Of a DNA stretch of 60,000 bases, positions 43,901 through 56,889 are shown piece by piece. The stretch is from positions 20,647,201-20,707,200 of the forward strand of contig NC_092670.1 in NCBI RefSeq assembly GCF_964355755.1, read 5' to 3'. Position 1 is the stretch's first letter; each line of letters begins with the position of its first letter. Source of the stretch: Antedon mediterranea. Taxonomy: Eukaryota; Echinodermata; Crinoidea; Comatulida; Antedonidae. Position numbers and translations under genes: made by a program. The notes under the pieces were generated by a model, which did not search any database, had not been told where the DNA came from, and worked only from the letters and a program-made list of their open reading frames with translations.

Positions 43901-46900
43901 TTTTTTACGAACAACAGTCACTCTATTTTAGAAAATCCAGTTTATTAACTTTATTGTGTTTTGAAACATCGCCGGAAAAGCCACAAAGTAATGATTTTGC
44001 TTTAATTTTAATATAAAAAAAAATAAGATAGTTACATTAAACAATCAATTGCGATTAATAAATCACCATGGCAATGGCTTACGTGCCAAGTACGCACAGG
44101 GGACAGTTTACTGTACATGAGATTAAGAAGATGTATGTGTGTATGACGTCTGTCCATGTGGAAATAATATATATTTATTTGATTGTTGGATCACTAATGT
44201 AAACACAGACATTGCAGACAATTTTTTTTAAACGTTTGACAAGTACAAGTAAGCAACAACAGCACAATTTAATCTATAGTGAACTATGCTGAAAATTAGA
44301 TTTTGACAGGTTGAGATAATTGAATTGGTTGGATGGTGATTGAACCTGCCGGCCTGGGTATCTAGTGTCATTCTATTAAGACTGTGTCGTTCTAGGATTT
44401 ACTGTGTACTAAACTCGGCTGATTTGATTCGTAAAGATCTTTCCTTTAATTCTTCAACAATTAAAAGTAATCTGCAAGTTTCTAAGGTAAATTATATAAT
44501 ATTATAAAGAGCTACTTTAGGCTGAATTGTTATAAATTAACAATCAGTGACTTGTGTGGGATAACTAATTGTAGTTACTGTACCTTCTAATGTAAATAGC
44601 ATTAACAGATAGCTACTCTAGGCATGTGATGTGTAAATTCTACCATTCCACAGGAATGTTTGTAATGTGATAAACATTACCACATTAAGACATAATTTAT
44701 GTCATTATGTAATGAGTTTAATGAACTGTTGTGCTTACACATTTATCTAATTTAATGACTAATTTTACTCAGTAAAAAAGAGACCCCCTGGGATACTACA
44801 GTAGTGTTGGCCTACAGTATACAGTATTACTGTTACAGGTATGGTGTATGCATTTTTGCTGAAAAAAAAGGTCTATTTCAGGCCTAGCTTACCTGGATAA
44901 ATCGACAATAGCCCGTTCTAGGCTTAGATACAAAAAGTTAAAAGTTCCTAGAACACCCCTGTTCCCTACAGTAAATGAACCATTTCTGTAACATGACCAA
45001 TGTATGTTCAAATGTATTTAAAATTAGAAAGCTTCTGTGCCAGTTCAGTTCGTTCCATCTAGGGTAGCAATTATTTTAGCCCCAATTAAATTTCTAGTCA
45101 ATAACGTTCACATAGCCCAGGGTACAGTATTAACTGTAAATAATATCACACATTGTAATTGAATATTAACATACATTATGAAACTAAATGTTGTTGTATT
45201 AAATTATTAAGCATATAACATTTTATAATATATATAATAAAATGTTATTATTAGCAATAATATCTGTACAACTAGCAGTGCCCTAGTTTTGATATGACCT
45301 TATTCATTTTAGTATTAATGGAAAGTATGAAGCTTAATACATTACATAGATTGTGTATTATCCCATGGGAATCTACATCTACAGTTACATTTGCCACATG
45401 TAAACTACATTATTACAAATATCACTTTTTTTTGCAATCGTTCTCACTAGCATTGTAATATACTGTTATTCCCTGTAGACTATATAGACATTGTTTATTG
45501 TAATTACAGTAAATTATTATTTGAAATGAGAATGTGTTTTCTATCTTACACTACAGTAGTACACTAAATATTCCAGACAATTTGAATTGCTCTGAAATGT
45601 TCTTGTCTTAGAAAAAACTACTTGAAATTGAATTTCAACAGATTTTAAGTTTATTTTGATTGTCGAAATGTTAAAATTGTCTGCTTCAAGTGCAAATTGA
45701 CCCATTAAATTGATTAAAAATATTTTATTATTTAATGAGCTAAGTAGTACAATAGTAACAGAAATCATGGTATAAATTATTGTTCTTAATCTTATACTAC
45801 TGTGGGTAAACTAATTTTTCTTGGAGCAGCTTACCATTACCATCAATAAATTAAGACTACAGACAGTAAGGAGAAAAATAAAAAAGATATAGAGACATAA
45901 ATAAATAAGAAACGGTCTGATTCAGTTTTGCAGCTAAATAAAATTATGAACTACTTTTCGATTCATACTTTTGACAGACTATTAGTATTATAGTAATGTG
46001 TTGTCTATTTCATGCCTACTGTAGCTTACCTGGATAAACCAACATTAGCACCACATCCCCATCCCCATCCCCATGAAAAACAAATTCTGGATCCACTAAG
46101 TCTGTGAAACCCCTTACCATAACTTGTGTACAGTTTAGTTTGAAACCTACCTACCTACTGATTTTCTTTGATTACATTCAAATAATATGGATTTACATTT
46201 AAGAGCCTACTTCATCGAGAAATTCCTTCTCAGCTAAAAATTAAAATGCAATGTAATCTAGGAATATGAATGTTAAGTTCTTGATGATTTAGAAATTTGA
46301 AAAATGTTATAATTGATTTAGGGTTTTCATAAAAATCAGAACTTGAAATTCCCTCAAAGGTTTGCGATGTTATCGTTTAAACAAGTGATTATTGTAATGA
46401 CGGTTTACAGTAGTTCCGTGCTTAGCTGATTTTCATTTGTGAGGATCTTGTCAGAGTGCCTGTTCACACTGAACCAATTTAGTAATAATCAATTAAATCA
46501 GTTTACTTAGTCCATTAGAAACAGGACAAGATTTTCAAAATTGATAAAAGCTAACCACTGAGTCAATCGGTTGGTAAATGCAGAAATAATGCCATTGTTA
46601 GCTGCAATCATAAAATTGTGACAATATTATTATCATCATTACAGAACTGCATTGATCATACATACTGTAGTTAGCCATACAAGATTTTCCCACAGATAAA
46701 CTATAAACGTTATCTAACTTATAGATAAACAAGCAAACATTTTCAATAGTATACAATACAGTACAAGGCCTATGATATACAGTATGTACTGTACTGTAGA
46801 TAGCAGAGATATTATTATGCTGAGACTGAGATTTAGCATAGGATAGTTTGTCGCCCTCTATTTTAACACACTGTTTTTCCTCTCTTGGTGAAAATAGAAG

Positions 46901-49305
46901 ATAGTTCTATGATTTAACCTAAATTTTAATATCAATTCTTTAAAAGTAAATAATGTTCCAAAATAACCTCATAATGCCTTGCATCTGTATTGTTTTTTTT
47001 TTAACCTGAAATAATTCGGCATCTTACTACTGAGTGGTAATAAATTTAACTGTTAAGCGGTTGGTTTTTGAAATAATAATAATATTTTTTGGGATGACAT
47101 TCTTTTATCAGAAGTAAAAGGTGGTTTAGTTTTTTTGTGTGATGATATACAGTAGGAAGTGGTCTGTGTTTAGTCAGTCGTCTGTGTTTAGTCAGTCATT
47201 ACCCCTCAATATCTATTTTTAGATAATTTCTAAATAATGTAAATTTATGTTTAACATCAACCTGCTTATCATTTCAAGTAAAGTGTAGGTTACCCTCATA
47301 TTTTGAAAATATTGTATTTTAGACAAATTAATATGAATAAGTTTCCTTATATTTTCTCCAATGTTTTGTAAATGTAAGTAACATTTGCTTTTTATAGTGT
47401 AACATAATACATACAGACTGAATTATATTTTCAACAGACAATATTTCTCTCAATTTTTTGCTCGCACTAACCATTATTATGTGTTGCAGCTAAAGTTGCA
47501 AAGTGATAACTGCAGTAGTTAAATGGCATTCAACACTCAATATTAGATTTAACTGGTTATTTGAATTTTACTTGCAGTCAAAACAGGTCTATTGTCTCTT
47601 TTTATATTCGGGTTTCATCAACTTTAACAATATTGAACCAATCCACTGTGATACAATGTATCATATTATTGTTGATGTAAAAATTATAGGACACAAAAAC
47701 ACACATTTTGCAACAAAATGAAGGACATGTATAAATAAGGATGTTTTTCCAACCTCACTAAACAACTGACTGAATGCCAAAACATATTGTATCCTTCAGA
47801 ATCTATAGCCTTCTGGACATGGTCAGTAAAAAACATGAAAATATGTCCTGCCCACTCAAAGTTGATCAAAAGAAAGAAATGTTTACCATAAATTTTGTTT
47901 AAAATACATACTGTACTACTTTAGAAGAAATTTTATTTATTTATTTGTTTATAAATTATAGATTCTTTTTTTCTACAAACCAGCATACAGTACCTTATAA
48001 CAATATAATATCCAATTACTTTAAATATATTAAATGAATGACCTCTTTTTATTGTACATTACTTTTGTTCTTTAACTGACCCAACCCTGAAGGTATTTCT
48101 CCACTTTCAGACCACATTAGTCTCAAATTTTGCTCAAAGAACATGAACTGCTAATTACTCTATCTAGTTACACCCTTGATTCTCTGTTTATTTATAAAAT
48201 TCCTTATTAGGCATAGAGCTGTCTGTCTTCTATAGGACCACACAAAATGGGAAGACAATGGTAGCCTTCAAAAGTTAGATTTGAAGGCTGTTGTCCTTTC
48301 ATCTTTTTTGGAGTCCCATGGTTAATAACAATATGCAGAATAGATACTGATACAATACTATGTTCAATAATGATATTTATACAAATTTGATTAAACAATC
48401 ATAATAAAAAGTAATATTTTACTTTTTAGAATTGATTTAATTTACCAACGTTAAACAGCTTTTTTGGGTGGAGGTTTTCAGCAGCTTGATGGAAGGCGGA
48501 GTTTAGAATTTCGGCTTAGATAAGCTTATTTTTATTGCCAACTTAGGAAGGGAAAGTTTGGTAGCCTCTGATATAGTTAAATAGTATTATTAATTTTCGA
48601 ACATAATTATTGTTTGTCAGTTACAATAAAGTCCCTCATTATTATTTATGAGGCATATTAATTTGCGAATGCGCTGGTAAACGTTCATACCAGTAAAAGT
48701 TACCCAACAGTTCGTGCTCCTCATTTACAATTTATTACTCGTCAGACACTGTGTATTGGCATTCACTGTCGATTCAGTACTTTTTCTAAATAATCCTGAT
48801 TTCACAGTTTTTGGACTTTAAAAGAAACAATTTTAAAAGTTTTAGATTTTTATCTGTCCGATAAATGGTAAGTTTGTTTGTTTTTTTATTTTTAGACCTA
48901 TCATGAAGTAACTTCAATTTCTTTCCATGATTTTAATTATACAATTTCTACCATTTGTCAGTGAGGTTATATTTACACAGATAGAATTATGGTGTACAGT
49001 ATTAGCGTACATCACTCATACTGTAGCAAGGTCAAATAATAAACCGCATAGAAAAAAAACGAGGGTGTTCAGACACAGAGAAATGCTTATAGTTATACAG
49101 AATTAAGGATGCTTCTTCCAGTGTGAACATGCACTTAAAACAATCCTAATTCTGGTATGTTTGTTATCATGTGTTGTTACTGCCATTTATCACCTACTGT
49201 AGATGTGAAATGTTAGGAATTTAACATTATCTGTATAGTTATGTAATCATTCATTCAGTTAATTACAATATGATGGATCCACAGTTCTACTTCAGACAAG
49301 TACTA
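40935..49305. other. AT-rich non-coding stretch
   Basis: No recognisable exon on either strand. It is probably the first intron of the gene starting at 40820, or intergenic. It contains microsatellite-like TAATAA runs (42873-42899), many TACTGTA/TACAGTA words, and a possible exon or 5' leader ending at an ATG|GTAAGT donor near 48867 (inference). Short open frames here have no family similarity. Confidence 0.5.
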
Positions 49306-49308
49306 TAT

Positions 49309-50024
49309 GGGCCTGTTCGTAGGGGTTGAAAATACCAGCTTATTCCCGATTTCCGTTCGCGTGATCCAATTAACTTTTGCCTCAGGCTACAAAAAATTTG
49401 AGGTAAAATGTTCACCAAATTTGCAGGTTATTTCAGCGATAATCCAATTATACTCGACCTTCGAGGATAATAAATCTCCGATAGAGGCAATGTGTCAAAT
49501 TTTGACAAACGTTCGCTGCCTAGGCCCGTCATTTCTCCTACGAAGCTCTTCCATACACGATTCGAGAGCGATCGTCAGCTGGTGCTGTCCTTGTTGGTGT
49601 AGACCGCTTAGTAGGCCTAGCTGGTCGGGGAGCCGCTGGTCGGTGGTGTTTCCGTCGTGTAACATTGGGCTCAAATTCTTCGTCAATGAGTAAAATAATG
49701 GTCGTCAGGAGAAGGCATATTTCGGCAGGATTATCGGCGTTAAGAGGCATAAGGTTTGTCGCAAGGATAAGCAGTGTAAAAGGTAGCAAGTAATTGTTAT
49801 TGTAAAGAAAGATCGCGAGTAAAAAATATACAACACGAAACTAGCGTGCGAAAATGGGGTCGTAGGTTGTAAAGACAACTGACCTTAAAACGTAATTTCC
49901 GGTTTGTGATTCGTCGATTAAGCATTTAAGCGGTTAAATATTTCAAGTACGAACAACGCTCAATTTATAACCCGAGGCATGGGTGAAATTAAGCGCTTAT
50001 TTTAACCACCGTACGAACACGACC
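49309..50024. mobile_element. PIF/Harbinger-like non-autonomous DNA transposon, 716 bp
   Basis: The left end GGGCCTGTTCGTAGGGGTTG and the inverted right end (GGTCGTGTTCGTACGGTGGT) form imperfect terminal inverted repeats that continue into AAAAT. Both sides are flanked by TAT (49306-49308 and 50025-50027), a 3-bp target duplication as in PIF/Harbinger. The interior has higher GC and CpG than the surroundings. On the minus strand it keeps a frame (49789-49538) with a hydrophobic start and an Arg/Pro-rich segment (HRPAAPRPARPTKRSTPTR), plus a second frame (49686-49495) containing MEELRRRND. These look like a broken transposase N-terminus; the rest is missing. Confidence 0.75.
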
Positions 50025-50184
50025 TATGCCTGCAGTGCAGACAAAACTGCTCCTAGCTGGTTACTGTGATATGAACTATGATAGTAGATTATCCCATGGA
50101 AAGATTAGTAGATTATCCCTTGGAAGAATTATTTAGATAATTCCTCCATGATTACCCCATCCCAAAATAAGATCTTGCACCTCT

Positions 50185-50374
50185 GGGTCTGTTTCTGCTG
50201 AAAAAATCAAAATAATCGATTTTTTCCAGTCACCGCAAACCACAAAAATAATCGCGTTGCAATTGAAAATTGCTACGACTTTAATCGGTTATTCAGGTAA
50301 TCGGTTTTTAAATTTTTCCCCGTTTCTGCTGCCCAAAAATAATCGATTAAAAAAATAAGAGCAGAAACAGGCCC
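50185..50374. mobile_element. Short TIR element (190 bp), GGGYCTGTTTCTGCT termini
   Basis: The left end GGGTCTGTTTCTGCT and the inverted right end AGCAGAAACAGGCCC match. The similarity continues inward to AATAATCGATT / AATCGATTA, about 35 bp in all. The flanks are compatible with a 3-bp TCT duplication. Several internal AATCG motifs are present and there is no ORF. Confidence 0.78.
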
Positions 50375-51212
50375 TCTCTCTCAAATAATATGATGGATAT
50401 TTTTTTTTCTTCATGCAAATGTTGTGTACAGTGTCAGATATTCCCATTCAAAATTAGAAAATGTGAAACATATTATTGAAATAAAGAATCAATCCTGTAC
50501 AGTACAATAGAGAGAAATGGCGAACCGACGTCTAAAATCCGAGTGGGTATAAAATCATAACAAACCGTTGAGGGCGGCACATTTCCTATGTTTATACACG
50601 TGAATCATGGCGTCGTCTAACCAATGTTGTTGCTGTAACGCTCATAATTCTTTTCTATTTGTGTATTTAGTCATCCATCATTCACAATCATATTCCTAAA
50701 AATATCTCATATCTGTAGATCTACATTAGACTAGGCCTATAGTATTATAGTAGAATGGTGTTATCAAGTATTCATTACTGGCGGTAGCCCCCCTCTGCAG
50801 GAAGTATAGCCACATAACAAAATGGCAGTTGTCAAGCTGAAACTAAAATGCTAGGCCTACGTCTACTAGAGATGCTCTATTTAGTCTTACTACCTAGCTA
50901 GGAGAGGCCTAGCAGCACCCTAGCTAAAGTAGTAGTACAGTAGTACAGTATGCAATAAAGAATTTCCAATATTATTATTATTATTATAATAACCGATAAT
51001 CCGTGCTAGGCTCGCTCGAGCAGGCCTACTCGAGGTACTACACAGCATCAGCGAAACTATCTAGGGCCTAGAGCTGGGTACAGTATATAACAAAAACGCG
51101 TCTTAATTCAATCCAAATTGAAATAAAATATGTTAAGATTTGCCCATATAACATTAAAATTGTTATGGGTGTTGCAAAAAAAAAAGATACTGTTATTATG
51201 TGTGTCTTAAAC

Positions 51213-52753
51213 CAGTGGTGGCGCCAGGCTGGCTCTCCCGTCGGGGAGTATTGGCCATATTTGTCGGGGAGAAAAATATGATCATTTCTTTTCTGGTAAA
51301 AAATAAAACCATATTAAGTGTACTACTATATATTTTAAGTAACTGCGGCATTCCATTTTTGACGTACGTATGATATACTGACAGCGAAGTAAACAGTATG
51401 ATGTGGTACGCTTTTGTCTGGCGGTGTCTCTTTGTACGAATCTTTCATGGCTCACTGCGGTATACGCGTCAACATATCTGGGCTGTATCATATTACATCC
51501 AGGAACCAAAATGTGTATTTTTCAGATTCCAGGCGAAAATCGAAAATTCATTTGCAACTACGCATCGACGTACCTTCATACAGGGATAAAGGTACGAGTT
51601 ATGTTCTCACGGTTGAGTTTACGAATTGTTTCAATTTACCAATAACCCTTGGTGTACCGCGTATATGTTCGCTGTCGATTAAAGGGGTTTGGGTGGGGGT
51701 TCGATTGGGAAAAGGAAGCGGTTGGCCCGAACCATAAAACAGGGTCTGGTCACGTTTCTTTTCGCGCATAAATCTCGATCTAGGGTAGGTGGGTGAATGG
51801 GGTGGCCTAGCCACCTCCCTTAATTCTAAAGGGGAAAAAAAGATGCACCAAACCCGTGACCGTCGCTAGACGCGGATTCGACGCACTTGACTCTTTTAAT
51901 TAAGAAGAGTAGGCTAGAGCTATAGTTGTATAAATAGGCCTACATAGTGAAAGAACTATTTATGAATTCAAGAGTTTAAAAAGAAAACGCAATTTAAAAT
52001 CTTCGGAAAATACCCACAACTGAGTTATTTTCAAAACACATGCACTCCCACTACCAGCATCACGTTGTCTTAGCTCGCTCCTCGTGTGAATGCTGACGTC
52101 ATCACTCTCCAAAAATACACCATTTTCCGCCCTGGTCCGTGTGCAAGCGTTAGCGTGGACCTGTATATTTACACCCCTGTACAGAGTAGAGTGTAATATC
52201 GTGAACTTTTTTCTCGCGTATGAAGGATTTTTATATAATGGTATGCAGTATAAACGATAAAAAAACGATAAACATGATGTTCTTTTATTATTATTTCATA
52301 GGCATAAAAACATGAAATCTCTTGTTCTATGTACACGGCCGAAAAAACGGCATTTTATTGATTTGTGTTATAGACACGGCGATTACGGCAATCATCATTG
52401 TATACGGTACTAAATTACATTGAGTTATTTACCCGGCTATAGGGTATATATCTGAGGTTAACAGACCACCAAAGCACAGTCGTACACTAAACACATGCAC
52501 TATCGAGGCATTTTCGGATCAAAGTTTATTATTAGTTCGTCGAAAAGGATCCGTATTAGAGTATTTAGGAAAGATTTATTTAAATTTACATTATTATGTG
52601 ACATTGTTATTAAATGTAATGGAAACAGTTGCTCTAGCCTATTAAACAGTGTGTAAGCATCTATTTTTTCAAAATTTTCTGAGGCTCAAACCCACCCCCG
52701 CTTTCGCGCGTACGGCCCCCATGGGGGAATTCGGCCCCCCTGTCAAGGAATTC

Positions 52754-52789
<36 letters not shown>

Positions 52790-52815
52790 TCGGGGAAATC
52801 CTGGCGCCACCACTG
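51213..52815. mobile_element. hAT-like non-autonomous element nested in the outer TIR element
   Basis: The left end CAGTGGTGGCGCCAGG and the inverted right end CCTGGCGCCACCACTG match perfectly over 16 bp, with CCGTCGGGGA continuing on both sides. The flanking 8-mers TCTTAAAC (51205-51212) and TTTTAAAC (52816-52823) differ at one base, consistent with a hAT 8-bp target duplication. It is 1,603 bp. It contains short open frames (e.g. 51414-51737) without transposase motifs and a long poly-C tract near the right end. Confidence 0.85.
52757..52788. repeat. Poly-C tract (about 32 nt)
   Basis: A homopolymer within the nested hAT-like element, preceded by repeated GAATTCGGCCCCCC phrases. Length is probably unreliable in the assembly. 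Confidence 0.85.
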
Positions 52816-53161
52816 TTTTAAACGTTCTTTTCTAACTACCTTTTTAACTCAACCAATCGGAATTTCCCATACAAAAACATGTGGCGAAATGGTTTGTTTA
52901 CAATCTATACCCACTCGGTGAAATTTGAGTGACGTCATCGCGGTTCGCCATTTCTCTCTATTGAGACTGAAGTAGAGGAAGAAAAAAGGAATGAAATTAT
53001 AAATCAAACTAGTACTTTAACATGTGTTCCAAAGTGTGACCATCTTTTGTGATTGATATTTTAAAGCTTGACTTATTTCTTTTTCAAGTCCAAGTTCATG
53101 GCCAGTGTGAGCAGGTGGAATGACATGGTCATCAATTGACCTTAAAATGACCCAAGACAAA

Positions 53162-53542
53162 TCCAAATCCATTTCAAACTGATTTTAATTCTTGATAGCT
53201 AGATACCATCTTCTTCTTCTTTTAATCTTTAAGACAATTGGTAGTTGACATAAGTATGATAATTGTTTTATTTTCATTTTAACTGAGAGCTCTAATATAG
53301 AAATATGGTACAGTATAATCTTCAAAGTTAATAAAAAAATCCAAAACAAGTCCAAATCCATTTCAAACTGATTTGGATTCTTGATAGCTAGATACTTCTT
53401 TTTATTGAAATAACCATCTTCTTCTTTTAATCTTTAAGACAATCATTAGTTGACATTTGTATGATAACTGTTTTATTTTTATTTTAACTGAGAGCTCTAA
53501 CATAAAAATATGGTACAGTATAATCTTTTTCAAGGTTAAAAA
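53162..53542. repeat. Tandem duplication, ~190-bp unit, two copies
   Basis: The copies start at 53162 and 53351. They share TCCAAATCCATTTCAAACTG, TTCTTGATAGCTAGATAC, TTTTAATCTTTAAGACAAT, TTTTAACTGAGAGCTCTAA and ATGGTACAGTATAATCTT. The second copy has a small insertion near 53398-53412. Confidence 0.9.
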
Positions 53543-56360
53543 AATATCGGCCATATCTTTTTTTCTATAATTTTAGCTTAATTTCTTTATATTAAATAGG
53601 TCCTTCTACATTAATGTATAACAACTACTGAAATCAGGTTAATCAATTTCAGATACTGTACAGAAGTATATCTTTGTAGTATCAATATAATTAATTAAAG
53701 CTTTTCGGTATTCAGTAACATTAAAAGTTCTGTATTCATCATAAAAATAATTAATCAATTATTATAATGCAATTCATTATGTTATTTCCATTCTTTTGTA
53801 GTAAAATCAATCATACTTTAGTCAATGGAAGATGCCGAATGAGCATGGAACACATGCAACAGTTAAAACATTCCCTCAGGGTGTTGTGTGTTGGGTGTGG
53901 TCGCAAACCAATCACTCTTAACAAAACCAATGTCATAAAATAACAAACTGTTACTAAACAAAGGAATGTAGCAAAAACCACATGAAAAGACTGCCTACAG
54001 CAATGAGACTAATTATTACCTTAGGTCTCACATTTAATGCTAATATATCTTATTTATTTCTGTCAGTGTGATAATAAAAAATTAGGATCTTTGACCACCA
54101 TGGAGGGTAAAAGTTACTGTTTGAACAAGGTGTCACTGTTCTGCTAATTTTAAAGAAAGAAATGTAGGTTACTCAATACTTTACAAATGGTAGTAAAGTC
54201 CTCTATATGGGTTTGCAAGGTTTAGCAAATTTTAACCAAAAAATAATGTTTTTTAATCAAACAATTTATTTATTTAAAAAAAAATTGCATATCAAGTGTG
54301 TAGTACACTACACGATTCAGTAACTTTCATGTTGGTTCGATGGGGTTTGCTATGTTATTTTGAGGTTTGTGGGGTTTAGCAATACCCCTCTATATGACCA
54401 TGATTTTAAAAATAAAATTACAGTGTTTAATATTGCATGCATTTAACATTTTAATGATCCAAACAAAAACAGATTTCTCTCAACCATTTGGCCTAATAAT
54501 GATGACAAATGTTAGTTTCTCAAAAAACAGGTGTAAATACGGCCAAAACATGTATTAATAATGATCTGGTATACTGTAATTAACTTTCGTTTCTATATTT
54601 GTCCGATTTTAAACATGTAGCTTCCGTTAGATGCCTTATGTAATTGTTTTACCAGAGATTTGCCTGTAGTGTATAATTATGGAAATGTACAGTAACGACT
54701 GTACGGTTAATAGTACTGTAGGTACCTAGTTAATAATCCAAGCTTGTAAGACATACTGGTACATTGCTAATGAATACCGCTGTACAAGATTACCAATTAG
54801 CACACATGCTATGATACTAAAAGAACCATTCAAATTTAATTTGTTCTGTATTCATAAATTGTTAATATCATCTTTCAGTTAAAACCCCATATTATTCAGG
54901 GAACACCTATTAAGGGGACACTTTCTTGTGTAAATGAATGAGGAGGGTCAATCATGTACGGCTACGGCCAACCTCTGTTATTGGGTCACAAAGTACATAT
55001 TCCTTTATAAGTGTTCTACTACTGTATTCTAATTATGTTTAAACTTTTCAACAATTTTAATAATCATTCAATCCCATCAGAATGTCTTCAGAATAACTGT
55101 CATTATTCTTCTTCTGTTTCAAAAAGCCATAAAACTATTCCTCACATTCCAAGCAGTTATGACAGGCATGGGACCTCTTAACATACCCTGTAAACTACTA
55201 TTAAATATAGGTTAGGTTGTAAATCTTACTGTGGAATAATTGAGCAGGTGTATCTTTACAGAAAATTAATATTCTAAGTACATGAGTTGTGTATCTGTCA
55301 AATAATCACCATATTTGTCATAAATGATTTTGTCATAATTGTATTAAGCAACATCATACTCTCTGACCGCTTTTCCCCACCCAGTTCTATAGACTTCTTC
55401 TCTTCCATTCTTTCCCCTACCCACTTTTCTAGCCTCCAAACAAGTAGTCCTCGTTAATAGATTGATATTAGAAGTTTCCAACCATTCATGGTTTTCTGAA
55501 CCATTGCTTTCATGGCTCAAGGAAAGCAACATCGCCATGGCCTAGAAGTTTAGTATACATTCAAATGCAGCAGGCTACCTTTTATTTTATCTTGAACTCT
55601 ATGTATGAATTGATACAGTATTGATTTCATTATTATTCTTTATTTGTTCATAAAAGTGCTTTAACCATCTATTGACTGGGACTTGTGCAAAAACACATTT
55701 TTTGAGAATAGACAACAATTGTTTTGAATATCAAACAATGAGTTAAAAAGTCACTTTATTCTTTGGTATTGTACCTACGCACTGTAAACATATTCAATGG
55801 CTTGTGTCTACATAGACCATTTAAATCCTTATATAGACATTCTTGTTCAGAAAGGTATGAAATTCAGCAAAGGTCACTCCCTCAATTTTGAGTAATTGCC
55901 AAACGAAGTCAGGACATTTTGGTAATAATAGCTAAAACGAATGTCATTCCTAATTTCACCGCTTCGTTAACTCAGTTGATTTAAGCCGTTTTAAAAGCAA
56001 AATGATTGAGACATAGTCAAAGTAATGTAGTTTACGTAAGCTTTATATTTAGACACACATGAAATGTCATTCTAACGTCATCACAAATTATGATGAATAT
56101 AAATAACAGCTATAAAGGTTGTCAGTAGTAACATCTTCATGTTACTCCTACTGTTACTGTGTTGTTTATTGGACCATGGAGGAATTAAACCAATTCCTTC
56201 ATGAATTAACTGTTTTCTCGTAAAGCACATGTCTGATCTTCAACCCTTTTCTCTCTTTAATTATGTGTCTATAGACAATCCTGTCAATCAAAGAATAAAA
56301 AATATTCCTTCTCAGTTTCAGTGCCATTTCCAAATTTTAGAAAACAGACAATGTACTATG
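53543..56360. other. AT-rich non-coding stretch
   Basis: No exon was recognised on either strand. It includes a small CCATGGAGGAATT hairpin near 56174 and CATGGCGATG near 55535. The minus frame 55344-55538 is open and somewhat charged, but has no splice context or similarity. Confidence 0.45.
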
Positions 56361-56365
56361 GTAAC

Positions 56366-56884
56366 GGAACGATTCGGCCCTGAGACGATTCGGCCCGGGA
56401 CGATTCGGCCCTGGGACGATTCGGCCCTGAGACGATTCGGCACACTTAAATTTATCGGCTTTGATATGCATTTTATAAGCATAAAATAAGCTTTTTTCCC
56501 CAAACTTTATTTTCAGAGAGACTATGGGGTAGTACTACTAGGGATAAAGATGCAATAAAGCAAACATTTTGAAAAAATTTTCGAAAATGATCAATTTTTA
56601 GTCACGCGAACGATGTAAACAAGTTACGCCCTCTGTTGGCCGCTTGGCGAATGCATGAAATAAACAAGGTTTTCGAAGTAATAAATTGAATATAAAATTA
56701 TGTTTTTTTAGTAATTTATTATATATATTATATCAAAATTGTCAATATCAATAAAATACGGATTGTTAAACACCCTTAAAAACTTGATAAATACCCAAAA
56801 AAATGAATATGAATTTGGTCTAAAGTGAGACGTTTCAGTCCACAAAGTGGGATGTTTCGGCCCAAAAGTGGGCTGAATCGTCCC
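56366..56884. mobile_element. Candidate DNA element with repeated GACGATTCGGCCC phrases
   Basis: Five copies of a ~16-bp phrase, GACGATTCGGCCCTG(A/G), lie at 56366-56441. At the other end, 56821-56884 has AGACGTTTCAGTCC, GGATGTTTCGGCCC and, inverted, GGGCTGAATCGTCCC. The outermost GGAACGATTCGGCCC and inverted GGGCTGAATCGTCCC resemble terminal inverted repeats. The interior is AT-rich with no transposase. Classification is uncertain (MITE or satellite-bearing element). Confidence 0.55.
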
Positions 56885-56889
56885 ACCAA

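Larger units (their letters stand above)
50505..52963. mobile_element. TIR DNA element split by a nested insertion
   Basis: The outer ends are CAATAGAGAGAAATGGCGAA at 50505 and the exact inverted match ending at 52963. The inverted similarity continues with gaps to CGAGTGGGTATA (near 50551) and its partner near 52905-52920, so the arms are roughly 80 bp. A TA target is possible (TA immediately outside GAGAGAAATGG), but the symmetric CAA/TTG makes the border uncertain. Without the nested element (51213-52815) it is about 850 bp. No transposase was recognised. Confidence 0.75.

Noticed and set aside
48770-48870. First coding exon ending at ATG|GTAAGT
   Set aside because: The donor is good but only an ATG would be coding and no downstream exon can be joined. 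It is mentioned only as a possible leader.
52649-52921. Proline-rich 90-codon open frame
   Set aside because: Created by translation of the poly-C tract and GGCCCCCC phrases in the nested hAT-like element.
56229-56489. Open frame with a repeated arginine/proline segment (GPETIRPGTIRP)
   Set aside because: It is a translation of the GACGATTCGGCCC phrase repeats, not a gene.
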